A DNA stretch of 7,121 nt. It comes from JBKHHU01 sp046539045. GTDB lineage: Bacteria > Planctomycetota > Phycisphaerae > SM23-33. Made by a program: the position numbers and the translations under genes. Below are positions 1-5,053 of this stretch, piece by piece. The notes beneath the pieces are model-generated. The model saw nothing but the letters and a program-made list of their open reading frames with translations. It was not told the DNA's origin and made no database searches. The stretch covers positions 1 through 7,121 of the forward strand of contig JBKHHU010000180.1 in assembly GCA_046539045.1 (NCBI GenBank), in the 5' to 3' direction. Numbering within the stretch: position 1 is the first letter of the stretch; every line of letters starts with the position of its first letter.

Positions 1-804
1 TCACTTCTTTCGCTCTTTGGCGAGGCTTTCCTCCAGCGCGGCTACCAGGTCGATGTCTTCGCCTTCTTCCTCGGCGGAGACGGTTTCCTCCTCGGCCTCT
101 TCGTCGTAGACCTCGACGGTTTCCTTTTTCTTCTTCTTGCGAGCGATGAGTTTGTCGATCCGCTCCTGGTAGACGTCCGTGAGCTTGTCCGGCTTGAACT
201 CAACGGCCTTCTGCTCGATGAGCTTCTTCATCTTCGTCACAGCCGTCTTCTTCGCGGAGGCGTCCGGCTTCAAGTCATCGGCACTGCGAAGCTGCTCGGG
301 ATACCGCAGCGTCATCAGGCACAGGGCCCCGTCGATGCTCATGACCGCGCAGAAATGCTCCCGCGCGTGCATGACGAACTCCGACAGCCCAGCCTTGTCC
401 GCCTCGGCCAGCGTATCGACCAGCAGACGGTACGGCTTTTCCGCACCAGTCGGCACAAGGTAATACGGTCGGTCGTAGTAAGCTGGCGAGATCGCCGCCC
501 GGTCGACGAACTCCCGGATCTCGACGGTCTTGCTCCGCTTGGGCGCGATGGACTCGATCTCGCTGTCGCGGATGATGATGTGCTTGTCGGGTTCGATTTC
601 GTACCCACGGAGAATGTGCTCGGGGTGCACGAACACCTCCTCTTCCGGGCAGAACATCCGCCGCTTCAGGCGCGACTTGTCCGGCTCATGGATCATATGA
701 AACGCCGTCCGCGTCGAATGCACCGCGGGAATGGCTGCGACGGGCACAGCCACCAGCCCGAAACTGACGCTACCGCTCCACAGGGCATGTCTTTTGGCGG
801 GCAT
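1..804 (-). CDS. ku: Ku protein, NHEJ DNA end-binding (copy 1)
   Basis: A complete 267-aa bacterial Ku homologue whose stop codon is the first three bases of the window. Ku forms a dimeric ring that threads onto double-strand DNA ends and recruits the NHEJ ligase. Visible hallmarks are the N-terminal WSGSVSFGLVAVPV strand (residues 9-22), a Cys at 52 after the 'KRRMFC' segment, and the diagnostic YYDRPYYLVP (109-118). After the core comes a Lys run (223-227), a strongly acidic stretch (about 228-252) and a terminal DLVAALEESLAKERKK motif of the type conserved at bacterial Ku C-termini. The length fits single-domain bacterial Ku (about 260-300 aa). The ATG at 804 is preceded by GAGGTGA, whose TGA is the stop of the upstream ligase gene, so the two are translationally linked. 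It differs clearly from the second Ku at 2132-2941. The family call is very secure; whether it works as a homodimer or with the other Ku is unknown. Confidence 0.96.
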   Translation of the reverse strand: MPAKRHALWSGSVSFGLVAVPVAAIPAVHSTRTAFHMIHEPDKSRLKRRMFCPEEEVFVHPEHILRGYEIEPDKHIIIRDSEIESIAPKRSKTVEIREFVDRAAISPAYYDRPYYLVPTGAEKPYRLLVDTLAEADKAGLSEFVMHAREHFCAVMSIDGALCLMTLRYPEQLRSADDLKPDASAKKTAVTKMKKLIEQKAVEFKPDKLTDVYQERIDKLIARKKKKKETVEVYDEEAEEETVSAEEEGEDIDLVAALEESLAKERKK

Positions 805-818
805 GGTCGATCACCTCA
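805..818 (-). promoter_or_regulatory. ku1 Shine-Dalgarno overlapping the ligase stop codon
   Basis: On the minus strand the sequence reads GAGGTGATCGACC followed by the ku1 ATG. GAGGTG is a good Shine-Dalgarno 7 bases from the start, and the TGA inside it is the ligase stop. Ribosomes finishing the ligase would therefore sit on the ku1 initiation site. This is a typical coupling arrangement that should keep ligase and Ku production linked. Confidence 0.75.
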
Positions 819-1923
819 CCTTCTCCAGGATGACCTCGCCGGCGGGGATATCCTCCCGCAGGCCCAGGAACGACGCCTGCTGCAGATTCCCACCGTCCGG
901 CCAGCGGCGATAGTCCACCTCCGCGACGAGTTGCGGTGCGACGTACCGCGCCGTGGGGCCGCCGGGTGGGTCCTCAAAGGGGCACTCGGTCCTCTCCAGC
1001 CGCGTGAGGTTGTGCACCAACATTTCGTGTGTGGCTGCGTCGAAGCCCGTGCCGACGCGTCCGGCGAACTGCAGGCCCATGGCCTCCGGATCGTAGTAAC
1101 CGACCAAGAGCGAGCCGATCTGTCGATCGTCCTTCTCGCGCGGCTCCCACCCGCCGACGACAAACTCCTGCCGCTTGACGATCTTGATCTTCGTCCACTC
1201 GCTGCTTCTCGCACCGGGACGGTAGATCGAATCCAGCCGCTTGGCGACCAGCCCCTCCAGCCCCCACTGCTCGGCCACGCGAAGCATCGCCCGCCCCTGC
1301 TGGGCATGCCACGCGGGGATCCTCCAACGCGGGTGGTCCAGTTCGAGAGCCTCGAGAATTTCGCGCCGCCGCGTGTACGGCTCCTCGGCTGTGGATCGGC
1401 CTCCGGCCCAGAGCACGTCGAACACATAGAACTGCACCGGCACGCGCGACATCGCGGCCTTGATCCGGTTGGCGCCGCGCACGTGCATACGTTTCTGCAG
1501 GCGCTGGAAGCTCGGACGCCCCTTGGCGTCGGTGGCGATAATTTCACCGTCGAGGATCAGGTTTTGTTCGGGCATCTGGTCGGGTTTGGGGATCAGATCC
1601 GGGTAGCGATGGGTGACGTCGTTGAGGTTGCGGCTCTCCAGCCGGGCGGTTCCGGCGTCCCAGTACAGCAGCGCCCGCATGCCGTCCCATTTGTACTCGA
1701 AGCCCCACTGCTCGGGCGTGGAGGGAATGGAGCCGAGTTTGGCCAGCATCGGTTCGATATGCGCGGGGAGATCTCCGAAGCGGCACTCGGGGCATAGCGG
1801 TTCGAGATCTTCCGGCAGGCAGTGCGGACAGGAGGGCCCGTCGCAGGCCCAGCAACGGCGCTGCTCATCGTAGTCGTACTCCATCCCGCACTGCGGACAG
1901 TGGATTGTTTCACTTGGGGGCAT
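811..1923 (-). CDS. ATP-dependent DNA ligase (LigD/LigC-type) with N-terminal zinc-ribbon-like region
   Basis: A 370-aa ATP-dependent ligase that seals nicks through a lysyl-AMP intermediate. Nucleotidyltransferase motifs run in order: motif I KWDGMR with catalytic K78; SRN (97-99); LDGEI (124-128); motif III FYVFDVLW (165-172); motif IV EGLVAKR (223-229); motif V WTKIK (243-247). An OB-fold follows from about residue 253 to 350. Ahead of the catalytic domain, residues 9-47 carry four CxxC pairs (C9/C12, C24/C27, C32/C35, C44/C47), enough for two zinc sites; this is not part of the standard LigD ligase domain. No polymerase or phosphoesterase domain is attached. The ATG at 1923 is chosen because AAGGA lies just upstream and the CxxC region begins at residue 9; the open frame to 2070 adds nothing conserved. 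The stop is embedded in the ku1 ribosome-binding site, with a 6-bp gap, and the other ku gene lies 208 bp upstream. The likely role is the NHEJ end-sealing ligase. Zinc binding is inferred. Confidence 0.95.
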   Translation of the reverse strand: MPPSETIHCPQCGMEYDYDEQRRCWACDGPSCPHCLPEDLEPLCPECRFGDLPAHIEPMLAKLGSIPSTPEQWGFEYKWDGMRALLYWDAGTARLESRNLNDVTHRYPDLIPKPDQMPEQNLILDGEIIATDAKGRPSFQRLQKRMHVRGANRIKAAMSRVPVQFYVFDVLWAGGRSTAEEPYTRRREILEALELDHPRWRIPAWHAQQGRAMLRVAEQWGLEGLVAKRLDSIYRPGARSSEWTKIKIVKRQEFVVGGWEPREKDDRQIGSLLVGYYDPEAMGLQFAGRVGTGFDAATHEMLVHNLTRLERTECPFEDPPGGPTARYVAPQLVAEVDYRRWPDGGNLQQASFLGLREDIPAGEVILEKVR

Positions 1924-2012
1924 GGGTTCCTTTTTTAGTGCATAGGCAGTTGTGCTTAGGTAATAGGCGCGGGGCCAGGTTTGGGCGGCCCGTTTGTTGG
2001 CGGTTCCTTGGC

Positions 2013-2039
2013 CACGAACTTCGCGAACTTCACGAACTC
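2013..2039. repeat. Intergenic tandem 9-bp repeat, copy A (3 units)
   Basis: Three consecutive 9-bp units, CACGAACTT, CGCGAACTT and CACGAACTC, lie in the 208-bp spacer between the second ku and the ligase gene and are followed by a T-run (2040-2045). A related array occurs at 3799-3825 in another spacer, where the first ten bases GCCACGAACT are identical. Both sit in non-coding spacers and both lie near a perfect hairpin. This looks like a dispersed intergenic repeat; its function is unknown. Confidence 0.6.
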
Positions 2040-2071
2040 TTTTTTGGTTCCCGCGTGGTGTTCCGTACACC

Positions 2072-2097
2072 GTTGGCGGGTCACGAGACCCGCCAAC
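2072..2097. repeat. Perfect 10-bp inverted repeat (hairpin) in the ku-ligase spacer
   Basis: GTTGGCGGGT at 2072-2081 is the exact reverse complement of ACCCGCCAAC at 2088-2097, with a 6-base loop (CACGAG). This GC-rich stem would be stable in RNA read from either strand. In the direction of transcription no U-run follows, so it is not a classical intrinsic terminator. It could be a processing or attenuation element between the Ku and ligase messages, or part of the dispersed intergenic repeat next to it. Confidence 0.65.
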
Positions 2098-2131
2098 CGC
2101 TTGTCTGGCACTCGTGGCAGCCGGCGCGATG

Positions 2132-2941
2132 TCAGCTTTTTGCCTTCTGCTTCTTGCTTTTGCCCTGCTTCTTGGCCTCTTTCAGGCTGGCTTCGAGGAT
2201 GTCCGACAGGTTTGCTGCCTCGGTGGGTTCTGTCTTCTTCGCCTTGCGTTTCTTGACCTTCCCTCCGCCGGCCTTGGTCTTGATGAGATCTTCCAGGTCG
2301 TCGCGGAAGTCGTTGCGGTATTGGCTTGGGTCGAATTCGTCGGTCAACTCGTCCACGAGATAGCCTGCCGTCTTCTTCTCCTTGGCAGAGAGTTTGGCTT
2401 CCGGCAGATCCAGATCGCCGGCGGCTCCGACTTCCCCCGCCGTCCGCAAGGTGATCAACTCGAGGATGTCACCGGAGCGGCTCAGCAGCACGCCGGAGTA
2501 GTCCCGCTTGCGGAACGACCAGTGGCAGACGCCCATCTTCCCGGTCGCCTGGAGAGCCTGAGCGAGGGTCATGTATTTCTCCTCCTCGCCGTCGGGGCCG
2601 AGGTGGTACGGTCGGTCATAGTACCGTGGGTCGACGCTGTCGAAATCTGTGAAGCCCTCGACTTCGATGCTGCGGTTGGTTTCCGGCTGGATCTCCTCGA
2701 GGTCTTCCGGCGTGAGGAGGATGTACTTGCCGTCGTCGACTTCGAGCCCCTTGATGATCTCCTCGTCGGGGACGGGTTTGTCTTCCTTCTCGCAGACCAT
2801 CTTCTGGCGGAGGCGAACCTCGTCCTGGTCATGAAGGAGATGGAAGCGGATCTCCTTGCTCTCGACGGCAGCGTACATCTTGACCGGGACGCGAATATCC
2901 GCGAACGAAATCACACCTTTGAACATGGCGCGTCGGGGCAT
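2132..2941 (-). CDS. ku: Ku protein, NHEJ DNA end-binding (copy 2)
   Basis: A 269-aa second Ku homologue. The core begins with MFKGVISFADIRVPVKMY (6-23), followed by the RFHLLH segment (32-37), Cys50 and the family signature YYDRPYHLGP (107-116). The C-terminal tail after about residue 215 is Lys/Gly-rich, then carries NLSDILEASLKEAKK and ends in a run of lysines; the (D/N)L..xLExSL pattern matches the tail of copy 1. Overall similarity to copy 1 is low outside the core signatures, so this is an old paralogue or separate acquisition, not a recent duplication. The ATG at 2941 is chosen because AAAGG lies about 8 bases upstream; the frame is open to 3016, but the extra residues (Cys-containing, MPHIIS...) have no Ku character. 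An internal ATG at 2926 lacks a ribosome site. The ligase gene lies downstream across a structured spacer. The family call is very secure; the division of labour between the two Ku proteins is unknown. Confidence 0.95.
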   Translation of the reverse strand: MPRRAMFKGVISFADIRVPVKMYAAVESKEIRFHLLHDQDEVRLRQKMVCEKEDKPVPDEEIIKGLEVDDGKYILLTPEDLEEIQPETNRSIEVEGFTDFDSVDPRYYDRPYHLGPDGEEEKYMTLAQALQATGKMGVCHWSFRKRDYSGVLLSRSGDILELITLRTAGEVGAAGDLDLPEAKLSAKEKKTAGYLVDELTDEFDPSQYRNDFRDDLEDLIKTKAGGGKVKKRKAKKTEPTEAANLSDILEASLKEAKKQGKSKKQKAKS

Positions 2942-3058
2942 GGAAGCAGCCTTTCGGTCAGCCTGATAGCCGGGTCGGGTTCCGGAACACAACCGACATG
3001 AAATGATATGCGGCAACCGGAGGCCACACGAGTCGCACGAATCAGCGGCGGCCGTCTA

Positions 3059-3286
3059 CTACTTGCGGTGCCACTTGCCGTCGTCGCCCTTTTCGTAATC
3101 GTTTTCGACGGCCGACCAAGCGACTTTGTGGGATGCTTCTTCGCGGGAGTCGTCGCCGCGGATCTTGTCCGGGTCGCTGAAGCGGTCCCAGGCACTGTTG
3201 AACGCTTCGATGTAAATCTCCTGGGCGTGCTTGGGCAACTTCTTCTTCAGCGAGTCTCGCAGGTCGTCAATGCTGTCGTATGGCAT
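3059..3286 (-). CDS. chaB: ChaB family protein
   Basis: A 75-aa protein spanning the whole ChaB family fold. MPYDSIDDLRDSLKKKLP at the start, HAQEIYIEAFNSAWDRF (20-36), SREEASHKVAWSAVENDY (47-64) and the end KGDDGKWHRK follow the E. coli ChaB pattern closely. ChaB was named as a putative regulator of the ChaA cation antiporter, but no chaA is in this window, and stand-alone ChaB proteins are common in stress-type gene sets; the molecular function is not settled. The ATG at 3286 has GGAG six bases upstream. The gene starts 29 bp after the DUF1622 membrane-protein gene, probably in one operon, and lies 117 bp before ku copy 2. The protein is complete, with no odd residues seen. The family call is very secure; the role here is inferred from company only. 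Confidence 0.93.
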   Translation of the reverse strand: MPYDSIDDLRDSLKKKLPKHAQEIYIEAFNSAWDRFSDPDKIRGDDSREEASHKVAWSAVENDYEKGDDGKWHRK

Positions 3287-3315
3287 GATGTTCTCCAGTA
3301 TTCAGGATCTGCAGG

Positions 3316-3699
3316 TCAGAGTTCGCATTCCGCACCGGGCTCGCCGGTTTCCGGTTCACCCTGCCATGGCCACCGGCCGTTCATCTCGACTTCGAGCACG
3401 AAGCTGAGGAAGGTTCTGATGACCACGATAGTCGCCAGCACTCCGACGCTGGTAAATGTCAGCTTGATGGCGACGGTTCGGATGATGTCGGCAGCGACGA
3501 GCAGTTCCAACCCCAGCAGGATTCCGCGGACGAGTCGACAGCGTGCCGCGCGGAACATTGTCTGGGCGGGAACGTCGCGGCGTATATGCCACAACGCCTT
3601 GCCCAGCGCGTGGATCACCAGAACCAGGATCACCACCAGTCCGAGTAACTCGATGATGCTGGCAAAGTGCTCGGCAATCTGTTTCGTCCATTCCACCAT
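3316..3699 (-). CDS. DUF1622 family integral membrane protein
   Basis: A 127-aa membrane protein with three likely hydrophobic segments: about 12-36, 59-78 and 84-102. The conserved blocks I recognise for DUF1622 are RGILLGLELLVAADIIRTV (58-76), then IRTFLSFVLEVEMNGRWPW (94-112). The charged residues inside the second and third segments (E65, D71, R74, R95, E103) are typical of the family and suggest a functional intramembrane site, but no activity is known to me. The short acidic, Gly/Pro-rich tail is probably cytoplasmic. The ATG at 3699 gives the expected N-terminus, though no strong Shine-Dalgarno precedes it; a TATTAT box and a GTGCCGGCAC palindrome lie close upstream. chaB follows after 29 bp, so the two are probably co-transcribed. 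The family assignment is good; the function is unknown. Confidence 0.88.
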   Translation of the reverse strand: MVEWTKQIAEHFASIIELLGLVVILVLVIHALGKALWHIRRDVPAQTMFRAARCRLVRGILLGLELLVAADIIRTVAIKLTFTSVGVLATIVVIRTFLSFVLEVEMNGRWPWQGEPETGEPGAECEL

Positions 3700-3718
3700 T
3701 TCAGGTGCTCAGATAATA

Positions 3719-3728
3719 GTGCCGGCAC
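3719..3728. promoter_or_regulatory. GTGCCGGCAC palindrome and TATTAT box upstream of the DUF1622-chaB pair
   Basis: A perfect 10-bp palindrome lies 19 bases upstream of the DUF1622 start codon. Immediately downstream of it on the minus strand is TATTAT, a possible -10 element. No good -35 hexamer is found at 16-18 bp spacing. The site is placed where an activator or repressor of the DUF1622-chaB pair could bind, but a 10-bp palindrome alone is weak evidence. Confidence 0.25.
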
Positions 3729-3749
3729 AATTGGTCCTGCCTGGGCTTA

Positions 3750-3778
3750 GCGAACGCGTGGTCCGTTCGCGGCGGACC
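3750..3778. repeat. Two overlapping, mutually exclusive hairpins
   Basis: GCGAACG (3750-3756) pairs perfectly with CGTTCGC (3764-3770). Alternatively GGTCCG (3760-3765) pairs perfectly with CGGACC (3773-3778). The two stems share bases, so only one can form at a time. They lie in the 212-bp spacer between the hemerythrin gene and the DUF1622 gene, just left of repeat copy B. They may be part of that intergenic element or a switchable leader structure; neither is shown. Confidence 0.4.
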
Positions 3779-3798
3779 GTTCAATGGGCTTGTCCTGC

Positions 3799-3825
3799 CA
3801 CGAACTGCGCGAACCACGCGAACCT
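3799..3825. repeat. Intergenic tandem 9-bp repeat, copy B (3 units)
   Basis: Three 9-bp units, CACGAACTG, CGCGAACCA and CGCGAACCT, sit in the spacer downstream of the hemerythrin gene. They match copy A at 2013-2039 unit by unit with few changes, including the same flanking GC before the first unit. A weaker 7-bp inverted repeat (ATTCCGT 3828-3834 / ACGGAAT 3855-3861) follows. Copies in two separate spacers, and none inside genes, argue for a dispersed intergenic repeat. Confidence 0.55.
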
Positions 3826-3911
3826 GCATTCCGTCCTGTCGTACTTCTTTCGGAACGGAATCGGCTCGCACCTGATACACGTTTCAGCCAGATGTCCTGT
3901 TACCTGACCCG

Positions 3912-4643
3912 TCAGCTTTTCAAGTTCTCCATCGCCTTCTCTTCACGGGCAAGGTACTCGCCTTCCATTTCCTGCAGGCCATCCCTGCCGAGTTGTTCCC
4001 ACGCCATCTCAAACAGTTCGCTTTCTTCCTCCTCGATGTGGTGCTCGACGACTTCTTTGAGCACTTTCTGGCGAGCGTCCCAGTCCGGCGTGTCCGGGTC
4101 AGCCTTCTTGAGCCGCTTCAGCGCCTTGCGGGCGAGACGATGCTCCTCATAGCCTTCCAAGGCCGTGGGCATCTGCTCCTTGGTCGCATGCTTCTTCATG
4201 GCTTTGTAGAAGATCTTCTCTTCGCCGACCATGTGCGGGACGATCTTCTCCTCGAGCTCTTCCACCATTCGAGGCCGGGTCTTCACCGCGTTCTGCGTCG
4301 TGTCGGACATCTTCTCCAGCAACTGCCGGATCTGCCCGTGTTCCTCGTGCAGCTTTTCCAGCACGCCCGTCGGAGCGTAGACAAATTTGCAGAAGCGGCT
4401 GATCTCGCCCTGGTCGGTCGTTTCCTGGTAGAGCAGCGCCAAGTCCTTCTCGTCGAACTTCTTGAAGAAGCTCGGCCACTGGATGCGTTTGAGCTTTTCG
4501 CATCCGGAGTAGTCGGGAAACTCGATCCGGAGCACGCCCGGGTCCTCATCGCCGGTACCCTCAACCTCGGCCGGCTTGCCTCCACGTGTCTTGGCCCAGT
4601 CCTTGATCGTTGCGTGATCGGTCGTAACGTGTGCGTTGCTCAC
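3912..4643 (-). CDS. Hemerythrin HHE domain-containing protein
   Basis: A 243-aa soluble, highly charged protein. Residues 8-90 form an N-terminal module with DHATIKDWAKTRGGKPAEVEG, RIEFPDYSG and FFKKFDEKDLALLYQ, which I recognise as a small domain that often precedes hemerythrin domains. From about residue 94 a four-helix HHE domain carries the expected iron ligands: H99/H102 in KLHEEH, H137 and E141 in PHMVGEE, H168 in EEH, and H201/H202 with E206 in HHIEEEE. Such proteins bind a non-haem di-iron centre and sense or handle O2, NO or iron; the substrate here cannot be read from sequence. The frame is open to an ATG at 4784, but the family-like start is GTG at 4643, preceded by AAGGA eight bases upstream; the longer form would also overlap the small CxxC gene. 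It is probably in one transcription unit with that gene, which ends 47 bp upstream. The start choice is confident. Confidence 0.9.
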   Translation of the reverse strand: MSNAHVTTDHATIKDWAKTRGGKPAEVEGTGDEDPGVLRIEFPDYSGCEKLKRIQWPSFFKKFDEKDLALLYQETTDQGEISRFCKFVYAPTGVLEKLHEEHGQIRQLLEKMSDTTQNAVKTRPRMVEELEEKIVPHMVGEEKIFYKAMKKHATKEQMPTALEGYEEHRLARKALKRLKKADPDTPDWDARQKVLKEVVEHHIEEEESELFEMAWEQLGRDGLQEMEGEYLAREEKAMENLKS

Positions 4644-4690
4644 TTGCGATATCCTTTCCTCTTTGCCGGGGATTGCCCGGTGTCCGAATG

Positions 4691-4831
4691 CTATTCCCGC
4701 AGCCGTCGCAACGTCTTGCGATGACAGCCGGGACACATCCCGTGCGTGACGTCGCCTTCGGGCTCGGAGGAAACCGGAACCCATTTGCCGTCACTCCATA
4801 CGTTTCCGCACCAGGCGCATTGGCGATTCAT
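4691..4831 (-). CDS. Small CxxC...HGxCPxC zinc-ribbon-like protein
   Basis: A 46-aa protein with CAWCG at residues 6-10 and THGMCPGC at 30-37. This spacing, with Trp between (W12, W18), matches a mini-module (CxWCkkI...W...HGiCPeC) I know as a C-terminal appendage of some bacterial histidine kinases and response regulators. Here it is free-standing. The four Cys, with His31 nearby, could hold one zinc. The start at 4831 is favoured because its ATG forms a 4-base ATGA overlap with the stop of the 63-aa ORF upstream, and the Cys module starts at residue 6; no good Shine-Dalgarno is present, consistent with coupled initiation. Alternatives are ATG at 4882 or TTG at 4897, giving a longer tail with no recognisable features. 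The hemerythrin gene follows 47 bp downstream. The module is well recognised; its role as a separate protein is unknown. Confidence 0.68.
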   Translation of the reverse strand: MNRQCAWCGNVWSDGKWVPVSSEPEGDVTHGMCPGCHRKTLRRLRE

Positions 4832-5019
4832 ATTGGTCGAACGTGTTTCCGGGACGCGCTGACGATGTTGAGCGTTTTCCATGGCCACTGATTCCAATGA
4901 TGTTGCTTCGCGGCGAACGGATCATCGGTAGTATAGACATCAGCGCCGGGGAATCCCTGGATGAGGGTAAGCCCCAATATACACGCCGTTGTCCTCAGCG
5001 TCCCCTGTCGATGAAACAT
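4828..5019 (-). CDS. Tentative 63-aa hypothetical protein, possibly exported
   Basis: An ATG-initiated ORF filling the space between tspO and the small CxxC gene. The N-terminus MFHRQGTLRTTACILGLTL is a short basic segment followed by a hydrophobic stretch, with a possible signal-peptidase site near GFPGA-D (about residue 26); the rest (VYTTDDPFAAKQHHWNQWPW) is not recognised. It starts 34 bp after the tspO stop, and its own stop overlaps the start codon of the next gene as ATGA. Only a weak AAGAG ribosome site is seen. The overlap is the main argument that it is translated. No homologous family comes to mind, so it could still be a chance ORF acting only as leader. Confidence 0.35.
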   Translation of the reverse strand: MFHRQGTLRTTACILGLTLIQGFPGADVYTTDDPFAAKQHHWNQWPWKTLNIVSASRKHVRPI

Positions 5020-5053
5020 ACCGCTCTTGGATATCCCCCCGGCATTCGGCTTT

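Noticed and set aside
355..1797. 480-codon plus-strand open frame opposite ku1 and the ligase
   Set aside because: It runs antisense across two certain genes, shows no recognisable domain, and is explained by high GC in codon position three of the opposite strand.
1924..2070. N-terminal extension of the ligase to 2070
   Set aside because: The residues derive from the intergenic repeat region; ATG 1923 has AAGGA upstream and starts just before the CxxC region.
2971..2999. GTCGGGTT / AACCGAC imperfect hairpin upstream of ku2
   Set aside because: A short bulged stem with no positional logic; probably chance.
1994..3001. 335-codon plus-strand frame opposite ku2
   Set aside because: It crosses the intergenic repeats and hairpin and then mirrors ku2; no family character.
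2942..3016. 25-residue extension of ku2 (MPHIISCRLC...)
   Set aside because: It is not Ku-like; ATG 2941 has AAAGG upstream.
3008..3907. 299-codon plus-strand frame opposite chaB and DUF1622
   Set aside because: It is antisense to two recognised genes, and its composition is Ser/Arg-rich shadow sequence.
4644..4784. N-terminal extension of the hemerythrin protein to an ATG at 4784
   Set aside because: It is Arg-rich, overlaps the CxxC gene and lacks family character, while GTG 4643 has a strong ribosome site.
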